From Calothrix sp. C42_A2020_038 (GTDB lineage: Bacteria > Cyanobacteriota > Cyanobacteriia > Cyanobacteriales > Nostocaceae): 64,000 nucleotides of DNA. The stretch is from NCBI GenBank assembly GCA_015272395.1, contig JACYLQ010000048.1, positions 144,540-208,539 of the forward strand, given 5' to 3'. Below are positions 8,528 through 17,730 of this stretch, in pieces; position 1 is the stretch's first letter; each line of letters starts with the position of its first letter. Under the pieces are notes generated by a model. It saw nothing but the letters and a program-made list of their open reading frames with translations, was not told where the DNA came from and made no database searches. Made by a program: the position numbers and the translations under genes.

Positions 8528-9847
8528 TTATTTTGACATTCCTAAAAAGTGCCCAACTAAGTACAGCGAACCGCACAAAACAACTAAATATTTAGGTATA
8601 TTCCCTGTATTACTTAAGTCAAAATAATCAAGTTCTGGTACAGCAAACGCCGCATTAAGTGCTGACTTTAAATCACTATAAGTTTGGCAACTTTTGAGTT
8701 GGAAACTTTTTAATTGGCAAATTTGATTAGCGAGTTTCGCTAATTCGTCAGGTTTTGCTGAACTATGGCCAGGAACGGGCACTAAATACAGTCGATCACC
8801 TGGTCTTAATAATGCTTTGAATACTTGATCATGCTCTTTAGTCGAAAGCATCCCCATTACCCAACTAACCGACTTAATACTTAATGAATCTATATAATCA
8901 CGTAATACTATAGCCGCAGCAGGATTATGGGCGCCATCAACTAATAGTTTGTAATCTTTTTCTTGGTTTTTCCATTGAGTCCACTGCATTCGACCTAGCC
9001 ATTTTGTCTTTGCCATTCCCTCAGTAATGGCTTCTTCAGAAATTTGCCAACCTTGATGTTGTAAAATTTCTAACGTTGCTAATGCTAAAGCAGAATTAAA
9101 ACGCTGAATTTGTCCTGCTAATGCTAAAGGATATTTAATAGATTTTGAGCCAAAAACTGATTGATACTCTGCCCATCCTTGATCTAACTGACTAGCTGGT
9201 TGCGGTATATAAACAGGGCAATTGAGTTTCGCTGCGCGCGCTAGCACAACTTCTTTTGCATCAAGCGGCAATTGTCCAACCACTACAGGACAACTAGCTT
9301 TAATAATTCCCGCTTTTTCTCGTGCGATGTCGGCAACAGTTGGACCAAGCTGCTGCCAATGTTCTCGACTAATAGACGTAATTACAGACACCAATGGTTG
9401 AGGACAAACATTCGTCGCATCTAGGCGCCCTCCCAACCCGACTTCAATAATAACAATATCTGCTTTTTTTTGTACAAAATATAACCAGGCAACTGCGGTA
9501 ATTACTTCAAATTGTGTCGGTGATTCTTCAGTTGGGTCTATTTTATTTCTGACTTCCAGCAATAATTGACACAACTCTTGCTTGGAAATTTGCTCTTGGT
9601 TAAAGCTAATGCGTTCCGTCCAATCTATAAGATGAGGAGAAGTATAGCGTCCAGTTCGATAACCTGCTTGTGTGAGAACTGAAGACAGGTAAGCACAAAC
9701 CGAGCCTTTACCGTTAGTTCCCGCTACATGGATAATTGGAACTTGAAGATGAGGATTACCTAGATTAAACAAAAGTTTATGAATTCTTTCAAGTCCAAGA
9801 TTTACCCCAAAGCGCTGAAAAGGTTTAATTATAGCGTCGATGTTCAC
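8528..9847 (-). CDS. folC: Dihydrofolate synthase / folylpolyglutamate synthase
   Basis: Mur-ligase-superfamily enzyme that joins L-glutamate to dihydropteroate and adds further glutamates to folates (cytoplasm, folate pathway), about 439 aa. The P-loop HVAGTNGKGSV lies at about 40-50 from the chosen start, and VIIEVGLGGRLDATN and LLVDGAHNPAAA are family signatures. The start is a GTG at 9847, giving VNIDAIIKPFQRFGVNLGLERI, the conserved N-terminus. An ATG 28 codons upstream (9931) adds a non-conserved extension that runs through an inverted repeat, so it was rejected. Just upstream are a GC-rich dyad (GGGAGCAGG...) and psbY on the same strand. Confidence 0.94.
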   Translation of the reverse strand: MNIDAIIKPFQRFGVNLGLERIHKLLFNLGNPHLQVPIIHVAGTNGKGSVCAYLSSVLTQAGYRTGRYTSPHLIDWTERISFNQEQISKQELCQLLLEVRNKIDPTEESPTQFEVITAVAWLYFVQKKADIVIIEVGLGGRLDATNVCPQPLVSVITSISREHWQQLGPTVADIAREKAGIIKASCPVVVGQLPLDAKEVVLARAAKLNCPVYIPQPASQLDQGWAEYQSVFGSKSIKYPLALAGQIQRFNSALALATLEILQHQGWQISEEAITEGMAKTKWLGRMQWTQWKNQEKDYKLLVDGAHNPAAAIVLRDYIDSLSIKSVSWVMGMLSTKEHDQVFKALLRPGDRLYLVPVPGHSSAKPDELAKLANQICQLKSFQLKSCQTYSDLKSALNAAFAVPELDYFDLSNTGNIPKYLVVLCGSLYLVGHFLGMSK

Positions 9848-9980
9848 AATCAGAAAAATTTGAGTTAAGCCCAGAGTTATACAATAAAACCTGCTGGGAG
9901 CAGGCTTAAAAAATACTGCTTGCTCCCGCAAGTCTTATTTACATAACGATATTCGTGTTGTATTTTGAGTGAGTTCAGAT

Positions 9981-10106
9981 TTATGCTTCTTTATTTAAAA
10001 AGCTTTGAAGCTGTCTTAAAGCTGCTGCACCAATATTGAATAATGCCCAACCTGCGGCAACTGCAATTGGCGCCAAAACGATAGCAACGCGAAAATCGAT
10101 ATCCAT
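9981..10106 (-). CDS. psbY: Photosystem II protein Y
   Basis: Small thylakoid membrane subunit at the periphery of photosystem II near cytochrome b559. The 41-residue protein starts [20 protein letters not shown] and ends in [19 protein letters not shown], the standard cyanobacterial PsbY with one transmembrane helix (about residues 7-27). An ATG 25 codons upstream is in frame, but the extension is not part of the family. The chosen ATG has a GAGGGG-like ribosome site about 10 nt upstream. It marks the organism as an oxygenic phototroph. Confidence 0.93.
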   Translation of the reverse strand: MDIDFRVAIVLAPIAVAAGWALFNIGAAALRQLQSFLNKEA

Positions 10107-10246
10107 ATTCAGAACCCCTCTGTTAAGTAAAAATTTAAGTTTTGTCAATTCTTCTAATTTTATTTTTAGCTGAAATGGCAATTTTTTCCAATTGTTACGA
10201 AGATTTATGTAAAGAATGTTTACATAAATAGGTTTATGGGCGGGAA

Positions 10247-10771
10247 CTAGTCTCTAAATCCTAAATCAGCACTCTTACCCGCATGAACTAAAGCTAACTT
10301 TTTGTAACGTTCGGCATGTTCGATCAGTTCTGCTGCTTCTTCGTTGGTAACGGAGCGCACGATTTTGCTGGGAACTCCAACGACTAGTGATTGGGGTGGT
10401 ACATCTTTGGTAACAACTGCACCAGCACCGATAATACTACTTTTACCGACTCGCACTCCATTCAGAACAATGGCGCCAATGCCCACCAGGCAACCACTTT
10501 CTATATAAGCCGAGTGAATGACCGCACGATGTCCAACGGTAACATGGTTTTCTAAAATTGTCGGTAGTCCAGGATCTCCATGTAAAATTGCGCCATCTTG
10601 AATATTCGTACATTCTCCTATTTCAATTCGTTCGACATCGCCTCGCACAACGGCACCGTACCAAATACTTGTACCATTCGCGATACTGACTGAACCGATT
10701 ACTGAAGCACAAGGAGCAACGAAGGCAGCTTGAGAAATGTCGCAATCTGACCAATAAGAAGAGGTTGACAC
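10247..10771 (-). CDS. Gamma-carbonic-anhydrase-like hexapeptide-repeat protein
   Basis: Left-handed beta-helix protein of 174 aa with repeated hexapeptide turns (for example [50 protein letters not shown]). The three His expected for the trimeric zinc site are present (His in [14 protein letters not shown]). The family (YrdA/PaaY/gamma-CA) includes active zinc carbonic anhydrases and subunits of unknown activity. It lacks the RbcS-like repeats of CcmM, so it is a free gamma-CA-like protein and not the carboxysome scaffold. A C-terminal helix closes the trimer. Whether it is catalytically active is uncertain. It is transcribed alone on the minus strand. Confidence 0.9.
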   Translation of the reverse strand: MSTSSYWSDCDISQAAFVAPCASVIGSVSIANGTSIWYGAVVRGDVERIEIGECTNIQDGAILHGDPGLPTILENHVTVGHRAVIHSAYIESGCLVGIGAIVLNGVRVGKSSIIGAGAVVTKDVPPQSLVVGVPSKIVRSVTNEEAAELIEHAERYKKLALVHAGKSADLGFRD

Positions 10772-11133
10772 GATAGAATATGTGTAAGCGAATAAGCCGC
10801 AGTTATCTAAAATCCACTTCCAAACGGAAGTTTATTTGACTATATCAGGATATTATGGCACTAACTGCCCCAAGTAAATCAACTAAATCGTGACTCTGGA
10901 GTGCTGCCTATCTGGATATGAAAAATAGTTACAAGTATTTAGGTTAAAGTTTGTACAGTAAATCTAAACTTTAGACTAAAAACTAACGAATTAAAACGAT
11001 GAAATGTTATATGTGTTTTACCGGAACTTATTTTCAATGAAAAAGGCCAAGTTCAATATTAGTAATTGTACTTAGGCACTATCTAAAAGTGTAGCGAATA
11101 GTACTTTTGCTGGTGATGAAAAAATATGTTTAA
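10772..11133. other. Intergenic region, no gene seen
   Basis: 362 bp between the divergent gamma-CA-like gene and the TIGR02652 gene. It is AT-rich with several short direct and inverted segments, but no ORF, repeat family member or RNA gene was recognised. Promoters for both flanking genes presumably lie here. Confidence 0.5.
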
Positions 11134-11655
11134 ATGCACTTCATGATGAACTCAGCTTTGCAGTACCCAATATTTGGCCCCGAAATACAGTGCCCTCATT
11201 GCCGCCAAACTATTTCGGCACTGACACTTACAGACACCTATTTGTGCCCTAGACATGGTGCATTTGAAGCCAACCCGAAAACTGAGGAATTAATCCATTT
11301 GCAGTCAGGACGGCACTGGCGCCGATGGAATAATGAATGGTATCGCCAGCACACGCACCCAGATGGAATTCGTTTTGAAATTCATGAAGCATTAGATAAA
11401 CTTTATACTCAAGGTTATCGGGCAACACGAGTAATTATTGCTCGACGGTATCAGGAATTGATGGGTGGTTACTTGGAACGGAGTACTCCCTGGCGCTCTG
11501 GACAGTCCGAAGGAATATCCGCCCGACTTTATGGTTTACCAGTTGAGTTCAGCCCTGACTCGGCTGAAGAGCCTTGTTGGGATGTAATTAACTTTGATTT
11601 GGAGAAAGAGCCTGGAGTCCCGGTTCGGTATCCGTACTTTCGACTATTTGAATAA
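11134..11655 (+). CDS. TIGR02652-family cyanobacterial protein
   Basis: Conserved protein of 173 aa restricted, as far as I know, to cyanobacteria; function unknown. Near the N-terminus a zinc-ribbon-like arrangement is visible: CPHC (residues 20-23) and CPRHG (38-42). A basic Trp/Arg-rich segment (RHWRRWNNEWYRQH) follows and the C-terminus ends in VRYPYFRLFE, a recognisable end of this family. There is no signal peptide or membrane helix, so it is likely cytoplasmic. The start is ambiguous because Met residues at 1, 4 and 5 are all possible. The stop is followed within 60 bp by the minisatellite. Family assignment is from memory of the sequence pattern. Confidence 0.78.
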   Translation: MHFMMNSALQYPIFGPEIQCPHCRQTISALTLTDTYLCPRHGAFEANPKTEELIHLQSGRHWRRWNNEWYRQHTHPDGIRFEIHEALDKLYTQGYRATRVIIARRYQELMGGYLERSTPWRSGQSEGISARLYGLPVEFSPDSAEEPCWDVINFDLEKEPGVPVRYPYFRLFE

Positions 11656-11712
11656 CGAGATTTTGGATTTTAGATTAGGTTATCACACACATTATGGATA
11701 ATAATCCATAAT

Positions 11713-11908
11713 CCAAAATCCCCAATCCAAAATCCCCAATCCAAAATCCCCAATCCAAAATCCATAATCCAAAATCCCCAATCCAAAATCCATAATCCAA
11801 AATCCCCAATCCAAAATCCCCAATCCAAAGTCCCCAATCCAAAATCCATAATCCAAAATCCCCAATCCAAAATCCATAATCCAAAATCCCCAATCCAAAA
11901 TCCCCAAT
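11713..11908. repeat. 14-bp minisatellite (STRR), 14 units in a 6-unit superpattern
   Basis: Fourteen head-to-tail 14-bp units, each CCAAAAT followed by CCCCAAT (type A) or CCATAAT (type B). The order is AAABAB, AAABAB, AA, with one A-to-G change in unit 9, so the array has an 84-bp higher period. Degenerate half units flank it (about 11695-11712 and 11909-11930). All frames on the minus strand stay open only because the unit has no stop codons; they encode Gly/Phe/Trp/Ile/Asp tandem peptides and are not taken as genes. The array abuts the VOC-family start codon. Confidence 0.95.
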
Positions 11909-11936
11909 CCAAAATCCCCCAACCCCCAATCTTAAC

Positions 11937-12377
11937 ATGCATCACGCTTCGATTCGGACAGCAAATATTCATAGAGCAATTGCTTTCTACGAGCAATTAG
12001 GCTTTGCAGTTGCTGAACGTTTTACTACTGGCTATACATTGGCATGTTGGATGGAAGGATTGAGCAGTAGAATTGAGTTAATTCAGATACCCGAACCAAA
12101 TCCGACTTCCGATCCATTTGCAGATGAACACTATGTAGGGTATTATCATCTTTCATTCGATTTAACTCAATTAGCGCCAGATTTACCTGAGTGGCTGGCT
12201 AAGTTAAAGGAACGTTTCGCTGTAGCTTCTCAAAACAACCTTGATGGGCTGCTACCACTTAAAGTTCTTTTGGAACCAACGCAGCAACAAATTGGCAACA
12301 CTGTTTACGAAGTTGCTTTTGTTGCTGATGCCGATGGTTTACCTTTAGAGTTTATCCGTGTTCTCGCAAAAATCTAG
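11937..12377 (+). CDS. VOC-family (glyoxalase / dioxygenase fold) protein
   Basis: 146-aa protein with the vicinal-oxygen-chelate beta-alpha-beta-beta-beta layout: HHASIRTANIHRAIAFYEQL at the N-terminus carries the first metal-ligand His of the fold. ELIQIP and HLSFDL provide central strands, and YEVAFVADADGLPLEFIRVL ends the second module with a Glu at the usual ligand site. The substrate is unknown; such proteins include glyoxalase I, extradiol dioxygenases and resistance proteins. The ATG lies within 10 bp of the degenerate end of the minisatellite and has no clear Shine-Dalgarno sequence, so repeat length changes could affect its expression. There are no obvious operon partners. Confidence 0.85.
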   Translation: MHHASIRTANIHRAIAFYEQLGFAVAERFTTGYTLACWMEGLSSRIELIQIPEPNPTSDPFADEHYVGYYHLSFDLTQLAPDLPEWLAKLKERFAVASQNNLDGLLPLKVLLEPTQQQIGNTVYEVAFVADADGLPLEFIRVLAKI

Positions 12378-12506
12378 CGCATATTAAACTTAAGTATTCT
12401 ACATTACTGGGATGTTAATAATAAAACTATCCTCAGTAATCATACTGTTGATTTCAATTTTTGATGAAGATTTACATAAAGAGCCATTAAAGCTGTAAAT
12501 CTTCTC

Positions 12507-15500
12507 ATGAAGACAAATATAACAGTGCTAATTGTTTCATCTGTCGGTACAATCGTGTTATGTGTAGTGTTGCCGAGGCGACAGAATCGCAAGAAGGATT
12601 ATACTATAGTCATAAAAAAATCTGTAGTCAAGTTTACAGATGATATCAAAAGATGCATGTCTGTGTTTTATAAGTTATACCGATATCGTTTTCCATTACT
12701 ACTATTAAGTCTTTGGTTAATCGTGGTAATGCTACTAAACAACTACTCTGCTAGTAGCCAGTTAAGTGCTGCATCTAGTACGGTTGAGACACGTGCAGAA
12801 ATAGTATCTAATTTCAGAAATCAAAATAATAATCTAGGTAGTATACGTAAATCAATGAATGGAGATGCCCATAAGACGATACTGGAAAATGGTCTGACTG
12901 TAATCACAAAAGAAATTCATACTGCCCCCGTTGTAACAGTACAAGTTTGGTACAAAATCGGTTCTAGGAATGAGGAGCGGGGAGTTAATGGAATTGCTCA
13001 CCAACTTGAACATATGATGTTCAAAGGCACTACAGAGCGTCCTGTTCAATTTGGTAGATTATTTAGTACTCTTGGTAGCGACTCAAATGCTTTTACAAGT
13101 TATGACCAAACAGCTTACTACAATACTGTTGAACGTGCAAAGTTGAAAGCTTTGCTTGAACTGGAAGCTGATAGAATGTCCAACTCGCAAATTGATACTT
13201 CTGCTCTCAATAGTGAAAAGCGAGTAGTCGTTTCAGAATTGCAGGGTTACGAAAACAACCCAGAGTACCGTCTCAACCATGCAATTATGCGCGCGGCATT
13301 TCCTAACCACCCGTATGGGTTGCCTGTAGGTGGTACAGCATCCGATGTGGAAAAATTTACAGTTGAACAAGTTCAAAAGTATTATAAAACTTTCTATAGA
13401 CCTGATAACGCAGTTTTGGTGATTGTTGGTGACTTTCAAACCGAACAAGTAATTGCTGATGTTAAAGAATTATTTGGCAAAATAAATAGTACTGAGAATA
13501 GTCTTAATAAAGAATTATTTAATTTTGAGTATAAAAAAGAACGTATATTTCAACATTCTTCACAAAAATCTCCGATTATTCTGAATCAACCAGGCGCCGC
13601 TGCAATATTACAAAGTGTTTATCCGCTACCAGACATCAAGCATCCAGACTCGCCTGCGCTAGATATAATGGACTATATTTTGTCGGATGGCAAAAATTCG
13701 CGGTTTTACCAAGGGTTAGTTGACTCAGGTATCGCAACAGATGTTGATGCTTCAGTTGCAAGTTTAAAGGATTTCGGTTGGTACGAGATAACTGTATTTG
13801 GAACTCCAAAACAGGACTTGAAAAAACTTGACTCGATTGTAAGGAAAATAATTGCACAATTTATCGACAAAGGAGTCGATGAATCAGAACTGAAGCGAGC
13901 GAAGGCACAGTTCGAGGCAGCTGTAATTTTGGGTAATCGTGATATTACAAGCCAAGCAATGCAATTTGGTAATGATGAAGTTGTCACTGGTAATCATGAA
14001 TTCATGGATTATTATTTAGATGCAATTCGCCAAGTGACAACAAAGGATGTACAGCGCGTTGCCAAGCAGTATCTCAATACAGAAGCACGTACAGTCGGTT
14101 ACTTTATTCCAACCAGAGTTCCGAAGAGTGCAAAAAACAATCATAAAACAAAACCAAATCAAACTCATGATAGTTTTATCTCTTCTGGTGGTGCCTTTGA
14201 TAAGGCTGATGTGTTGAAGTATTTACCGCAGTTTGAGACGCCGAAATCGCATACCTTGGAGAGCGTACCAGAATTAGTAGTGCTACCGAATGGTTTACGA
14301 GTTCTAATGCTGGCTGATAAAAGTACTCCAACGGTGACACTTAGGGGCTATATTAAAGCAGGTTCGGAATTAGAATCTGATGAGAAAGCAGGGCTTTCTG
14401 ACTTAGTAGCCGAAAACTTACTTAGCGGCACCAAAACAAAAGATGTATTTGCACTTGCGAAAGTTTTAGAAGAACGAGGAGCTAGTCTTGAATTTAACCC
14501 TTTGCGTGAAGGTGTACGAATTGAGGGTAGTAGTTTGGCAACCGACTTACATGTTCTAATTCATACTTTAGCAGATGTAATCAAAAATCCTACGTTTCCA
14601 AATCGAGAACTTGAATTGAGTCGTAAGCAAGCTTTGAGCGCCCTTGAGCAAGATTTAGATGACCCATCAGAAGTCGCAAAAAGAACATTTGTACAGTCGA
14701 TTTATCCGAAACAACATCCACTACATAAATTTCCTACAAAGCAAAGTTTACGAAGAATTACTCGTAAAGATGTGATTGATTTTAAAGCAAAGTACTATCG
14801 ACCTGACATGATGACAATAGCTTTGGTCGGAGATTTTGACCCAGAATTCGTAAAATCGCGTCTTGAAATTGAGTTAGGAAACTGGACGGTTCCTGGTCAA
14901 GCAGAGGTTTTGCAATACCCAACAGTATCAACACCCGATACTATTGTCCGGGTCAATTCGGTACTGCCAGGTAAGGCTCAAGCTATCACTTATATGGGCA
15001 ACACTGCTATAAATCGTAACGATCAACGTTATTACGCAGCGTTACTATTAAACCAGATTTTAGGCGGTGACACTTTATCTAGTCGCTTAGGTGCAGAATT
15101 ACGTGACCGTCAAGGGTTAACTTACGGAATTTATAGTAATTTCCTGGCTGGTAAAAATTCTGGTACGTTTTTAATCGAAATGCAAACTAGTCCAGAAGAT
15201 ACTGCAAAAGCAATTGCTAGTACTCGTAAACTAATTCAAGATATCCATCAGTTTGGTGTAACTGAGCGTGAAGTTGAAAGTGCCAAACGTACAGCAGTTA
15301 GTAACTATATCGTGTCCTTGGCAAATCCTGAAGAACTGGCACACCAAATTTTGATGAACCAAGTATATGGTTTGGATGTTGAGGAGTTACGTGGATTTGT
15401 TGATCATCTCAATCAAGTTAGTCTTTCTGAAGTTAACCAAGCTGCGCGCGAGCTACTACATCCAGATAAAATTGTGGTTGTAACTGCTGGACCTGCTGTT

Positions 15501-15530
15501 GTGGCAGATCAAGGTATGCGTTCAAATTAA
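12507..15530 (+). CDS. Membrane-anchored double-domain M16 metallopeptidase
   Basis: Zinc peptidase of the insulinase/PqqL family, 1007 aa, comprising two consecutive M16 units. The inverted zinc motif HxxEH is HQLEH at residues 165-169, with the downstream Glu in the LLELEADRM segment. The second unit (from about residue 590, ELVVLPNGLRVLMLAD) lacks HxxEH, as usual for the inactive half. A hydrophobic segment at about 62-80 (FPLLLLSLWLIVVMLL) looks like a signal anchor, so the enzyme probably faces the periplasm. The first 50 residues are atypical (another hydrophobic stretch plus a basic tract). A start at ATG 12657 (MSVFYKLYRYRF) is a reasonable alternative. Single gene, plus strand. Confidence 0.94.
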   Translation: MKTNITVLIVSSVGTIVLCVVLPRRQNRKKDYTIVIKKSVVKFTDDIKRCMSVFYKLYRYRFPLLLLSLWLIVVMLLNNYSASSQLSAASSTVETRAEIVSNFRNQNNNLGSIRKSMNGDAHKTILENGLTVITKEIHTAPVVTVQVWYKIGSRNEERGVNGIAHQLEHMMFKGTTERPVQFGRLFSTLGSDSNAFTSYDQTAYYNTVERAKLKALLELEADRMSNSQIDTSALNSEKRVVVSELQGYENNPEYRLNHAIMRAAFPNHPYGLPVGGTASDVEKFTVEQVQKYYKTFYRPDNAVLVIVGDFQTEQVIADVKELFGKINSTENSLNKELFNFEYKKERIFQHSSQKSPIILNQPGAAAILQSVYPLPDIKHPDSPALDIMDYILSDGKNSRFYQGLVDSGIATDVDASVASLKDFGWYEITVFGTPKQDLKKLDSIVRKIIAQFIDKGVDESELKRAKAQFEAAVILGNRDITSQAMQFGNDEVVTGNHEFMDYYLDAIRQVTTKDVQRVAKQYLNTEARTVGYFIPTRVPKSAKNNHKTKPNQTHDSFISSGGAFDKADVLKYLPQFETPKSHTLESVPELVVLPNGLRVLMLADKSTPTVTLRGYIKAGSELESDEKAGLSDLVAENLLSGTKTKDVFALAKVLEERGASLEFNPLREGVRIEGSSLATDLHVLIHTLADVIKNPTFPNRELELSRKQALSALEQDLDDPSEVAKRTFVQSIYPKQHPLHKFPTKQSLRRITRKDVIDFKAKYYRPDMMTIALVGDFDPEFVKSRLEIELGNWTVPGQAEVLQYPTVSTPDTIVRVNSVLPGKAQAITYMGNTAINRNDQRYYAALLLNQILGGDTLSSRLGAELRDRQGLTYGIYSNFLAGKNSGTFLIEMQTSPEDTAKAIASTRKLIQDIHQFGVTEREVESAKRTAVSNYIVSLANPEELAHQILMNQVYGLDVEELRGFVDHLNQVSLSEVNQAARELLHPDKIVVVTAGPAVVADQGMRSN

Positions 15531-15725
15531 GCCAACAATGTTGAACGCTCCTGACTTTGAAAACCAAGATTCCTGCGAAGAGAACGTGATGTTGTGAGAA
15601 CATTCAGTGCCAAAATAAGTTAATTTAAGTGTAGATGATATTTTTACTCAACTATAGAGCTTTACTTGTGTCATACCTAACCATTTCAAGTTTCTGTAGT
15701 CAGGGAAGATGTAATTAATACAAAA

Positions 15726-16553
15726 ATGAACATTCTAAGTAATCTGCTTTCTCAACCAACTAAAATTGCTGCTCCCAAACGTCAACGTCGAGGGATTGAA
15801 ATTAAGTCTCCGCGCGAAGTTGAAATAATGCGACAATCTGCCAAAATAGTGGCAACCGTACTCAAGGAAATTTCTGAATTGGTACAGCCAGGGATGACTA
15901 CAGCAGACTTGGATGCTCATGCGGAAAAACGGATTCGCGAAATGGATGCAACCCCTAGTTTTAAGGGTTATCATGGTTTCCCTGCTTCAATCTGTTCGAG
16001 TATTAACAACGAAGTTGTACATGGTATTCCCAGCAAGAAAAAAGTTATTCGCGTTGGAGATGTTTTAAAAGTAGATACAGGTGCATACTACCAAGGCTAT
16101 CACGGTGATTCATGTATTACTATTGCTGTTGGAGAGGTAACACCTGAAGCTGCTAAGTTAATTCGTGTTGCCGAAGAAGCTTTATATAAAGGTATCGAAC
16201 AAGTTAAGGCTGGTGCGTACTTGCTTGATTTAGCAGGCGCCATCGAAGACCATGTAAAAGCAAACGGTTTTAGTGTTGTTGAAGATTTTACTGGACATGG
16301 TGTTGGTCGCAATTTACACGAAGAGCCTTCCGTATTCAATTTTCGGACTCGCGAAATGCCTAACGTGAAATTACGCGCGGGTATGACTTTGGCGATTGAA
16401 CCAATTTTAAATGCTGGGTCTAAAATTACACGCACTCTATCGGATAAATGGACAGCAGTAACAGTAGATAATTCGCTTTCGGCACAGTTCGAGCATACTG
16501 TGTTAGTTACAGAAACTGGGTACGAAATTTTGACTGACCGTAGCAAAGTGTAA
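15726..16553 (+). CDS. map: Type I methionine aminopeptidase
   Basis: Removes the initiator methionine from nascent proteins in the cytoplasm. 275 aa, including a short basic N-terminal extension before [16 protein letters not shown]. The dinuclear metal ligands are all visible: Asp in LKVDTGAYY and Asp in GYHGDSC, His in [12 protein letters not shown], Glu in LAIEPIL and Glu in [22 protein letters not shown] carries the substrate-binding His. It converges on acyP, with a long hairpin between them. Cyanobacteria often have more than one map gene, so this may not be the only copy. Confidence 0.97.
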   Translation: MNILSNLLSQPTKIAAPKRQRRGIEIKSPREVEIMRQSAKIVATVLKEISELVQPGMTTADLDAHAEKRIREMDATPSFKGYHGFPASICSSINNEVVHGIPSKKKVIRVGDVLKVDTGAYYQGYHGDSCITIAVGEVTPEAAKLIRVAEEALYKGIEQVKAGAYLLDLAGAIEDHVKANGFSVVEDFTGHGVGRNLHEEPSVFNFRTREMPNVKLRAGMTLAIEPILNAGSKITRTLSDKWTAVTVDNSLSAQFEHTVLVTETGYEILTDRSKV

Positions 16554-16562
16554 TTGATTTTG

Positions 16563-16595
16563 GATTTTAGATTTGTTGAAGACAAATCTAAAATC
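16563..16595. terminator. 14-bp-arm hairpin between convergent map and acyP
   Basis: Perfect inverted repeat: GATTTTAGATTTGT (16563-16576), 5-nt loop, ACAAATCTAAAATC (16582-16595). It probably acts as a bidirectional terminator. The right arm runs into the last codons of acyP (stop at 16588), so coding and terminator overlap. Related GATTTTGGATTTTAGATT sequences occur near 11660 and 6946. Confidence 0.65.
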
Positions 16596-16887
16596 GTCTG
16601 ATTTCAAAACCCTGTAAACCTTCAGGTGGTATATATTCCACCTTAACTGTTTCGACTAGTGCAGCAGGTGGCCCTTCGTGACACCAACGAATCATTTGCT
16701 CAACAATTGCACGCTCACCTTCAAAAACAGCTTCTACGCGCTTGTCAGGCAAATTACGTACCCAACCATTAAGTCCTAACTGGGTTGCTGTTTCGACTGT
16801 TGCATAACGATATCCGACACCTTGAACTCGTCCTGAGACAAGAACATGAGCGCAAGTTAATTCTGATGGCGATGGGTAATTGTACAT
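16588..16887 (-). CDS. acyP: Acylphosphatase
   Basis: Small cytoplasmic hydrolase (99 aa) that cleaves carboxyl-phosphate bonds such as in acetyl phosphate and carbamoyl phosphate. The active-site loop is GRVQGVGYRYAT, supplying the phosphate-binding Arg, and GWVRNLPDKRVEAVFEG supplies the catalytic Asn. The C-terminal strand GFEIRRF is the family end. The N-terminus MYNYPSPSELTCAHVLVSG is slightly extended but the start codon is the only reasonable one. It is convergent with map, and the 3' end overlaps the hairpin. Confidence 0.95.
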   Translation of the reverse strand: MYNYPSPSELTCAHVLVSGRVQGVGYRYATVETATQLGLNGWVRNLPDKRVEAVFEGERAIVEQMIRWCHEGPPAALVETVKVEYIPPEGLQGFEIRRF

Positions 16888-16976
16888 AAGACCGATTAAT
16901 CTCGCACGATTATCAGTCTACACTCTTATGTTAGGTCTTATATTCTCGATTTTGTGAAGTTATTGCCCAAACCTAC

Positions 16977-17219
16977 TTAATCCTCATCATCTTCATGGTT
17001 ACGGCGCCGTTTTGATCTACGGCAATATTCCTCATCATCTTCATCATCAAAATCATGATAGCTGTACGTGCGCTCGTTGTCGTAGTTTCTATCGCGGTAG
17101 TAACATTCGTTTCGACTATCATCATGATAATCAAACTCACGGTGATCAAGGTATCCGTGATTATGGCGTTTGTGGGTTTCACTGACAACAGCTTTTCTAA
17201 AAAAATCATTAATTTTCAT
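16977..17219 (-). CDS. Small charged hypothetical protein (doubtful)
   Basis: 80 codons: MKINDFFRKAVVSETHKRHN, then a stretch dominated by Asp, Glu, His, Tyr and Arg, ending in an Arg cluster and DED. No family was recognised and no signal peptide or membrane helix is present. A second frame over the same DNA is also open because the sequence is a low-complexity TCATCATCTTC-type tract. There is no Shine-Dalgarno sequence at the ATG. It could be a real acidic small protein or a chance open frame over a simple repeat; one GGCGCC site lies inside. It is in a plausible position downstream of nothing else and upstream of acyP on the same strand. Confidence 0.3.
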   Translation of the reverse strand: MKINDFFRKAVVSETHKRHNHGYLDHREFDYHDDSRNECYYRDRNYDNERTYSYHDFDDEDDEEYCRRSKRRRNHEDDED

Positions 17220-17358
17220 ATTTCATTAATATAGAAAATTTATTGAATTCAAGCTTTATTAATGTAATGCTTATTTTGTAGTTTTGACTTATGCTTTGAA
17301 TTTAAAATCTTCCTTTGGATGTAAGTTTTCAATTGAACGTTAGATTACTCAAAACAAT

Positions 17359-17730
17359 ATGGATAATTTACCACCTCTCAATACTGAAACACTTTGGTCG
17401 ATTCTCAATGAAGCAATCGATGAAGCAATTGTTAATCAACTACTATGGTATTACCTGGGTTATAGATATAATCGAACAGCCAATAAATGGGAAGCTACAG
17501 ACTTAGCAGCTGACTGGCGTACTGAGTATCCAGAACCACCAGATTTTTTTGATAGTCGTCCCGCAGCAATGAAGCTGACTCGCTCTATCCCTCAAGAAAA
17601 TAAACAATTACTCAAAGAAAAATTAGGGTTTAAAGGTTATAAAATTGGCGAATTTGGACCGAAACAAACACGTCGAGCTACTGCTGCTAATTGGTTATTG
17701 AGTTACATGCAAATTCATGGAATTCAGTAG
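17359..17730 (+). CDS. DUF1823-family protein
   Basis: Conserved cyanobacterial protein of 123 aa with no known function. TLWSILNEAIDEAIVNQLLWYYLGYRY at the N-terminus and WEATDLAADWRTEYPEPPDF in the middle are recognisable DUF1823 segments. The C-terminus LGFKGYKIGEFGPKQTRRATAANWLLSY is basic and Gly-rich. It has no signal peptide or transmembrane segment, so it is probably cytoplasmic. An overlapping upstream frame starting at 17315 is a shadow. The gene stands alone with long non-coding flanks on its right side. The family call is by pattern recognition. Confidence 0.78.
   Translation: MDNLPPLNTETLWSILNEAIDEAIVNQLLWYYLGYRYNRTANKWEATDLAADWRTEYPEPPDFFDSRPAAMKLTRSIPQENKQLLKEKLGFKGYKIGEFGPKQTRRATAANWLLSYMQIHGIQ

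Noticed and set aside
8284..8576. Two minus-strand frames across the SBP 3' end and dispersed repeat
   Set aside because: Overlap the well-supported SBP gene and the folC 3' end; no family features.
11713..11908. CRISPR-like array
   Set aside because: Units are directly adjacent 14-mers without unique spacers; a minisatellite, not CRISPR.
11670..11996. Three minus-strand open frames over the minisatellite, encoding Gly/Phe/Trp/Asp repeats
   Set aside because: All frames are open because the heptamer units have no stop codons; no start signal or family similarity.
17000..17209. Second minus-strand frame rich in Ile, Thr and Met over the charged small ORF
   Set aside because: Same low-complexity tract read in another frame; the Asp/His-rich frame is at best marginal itself.
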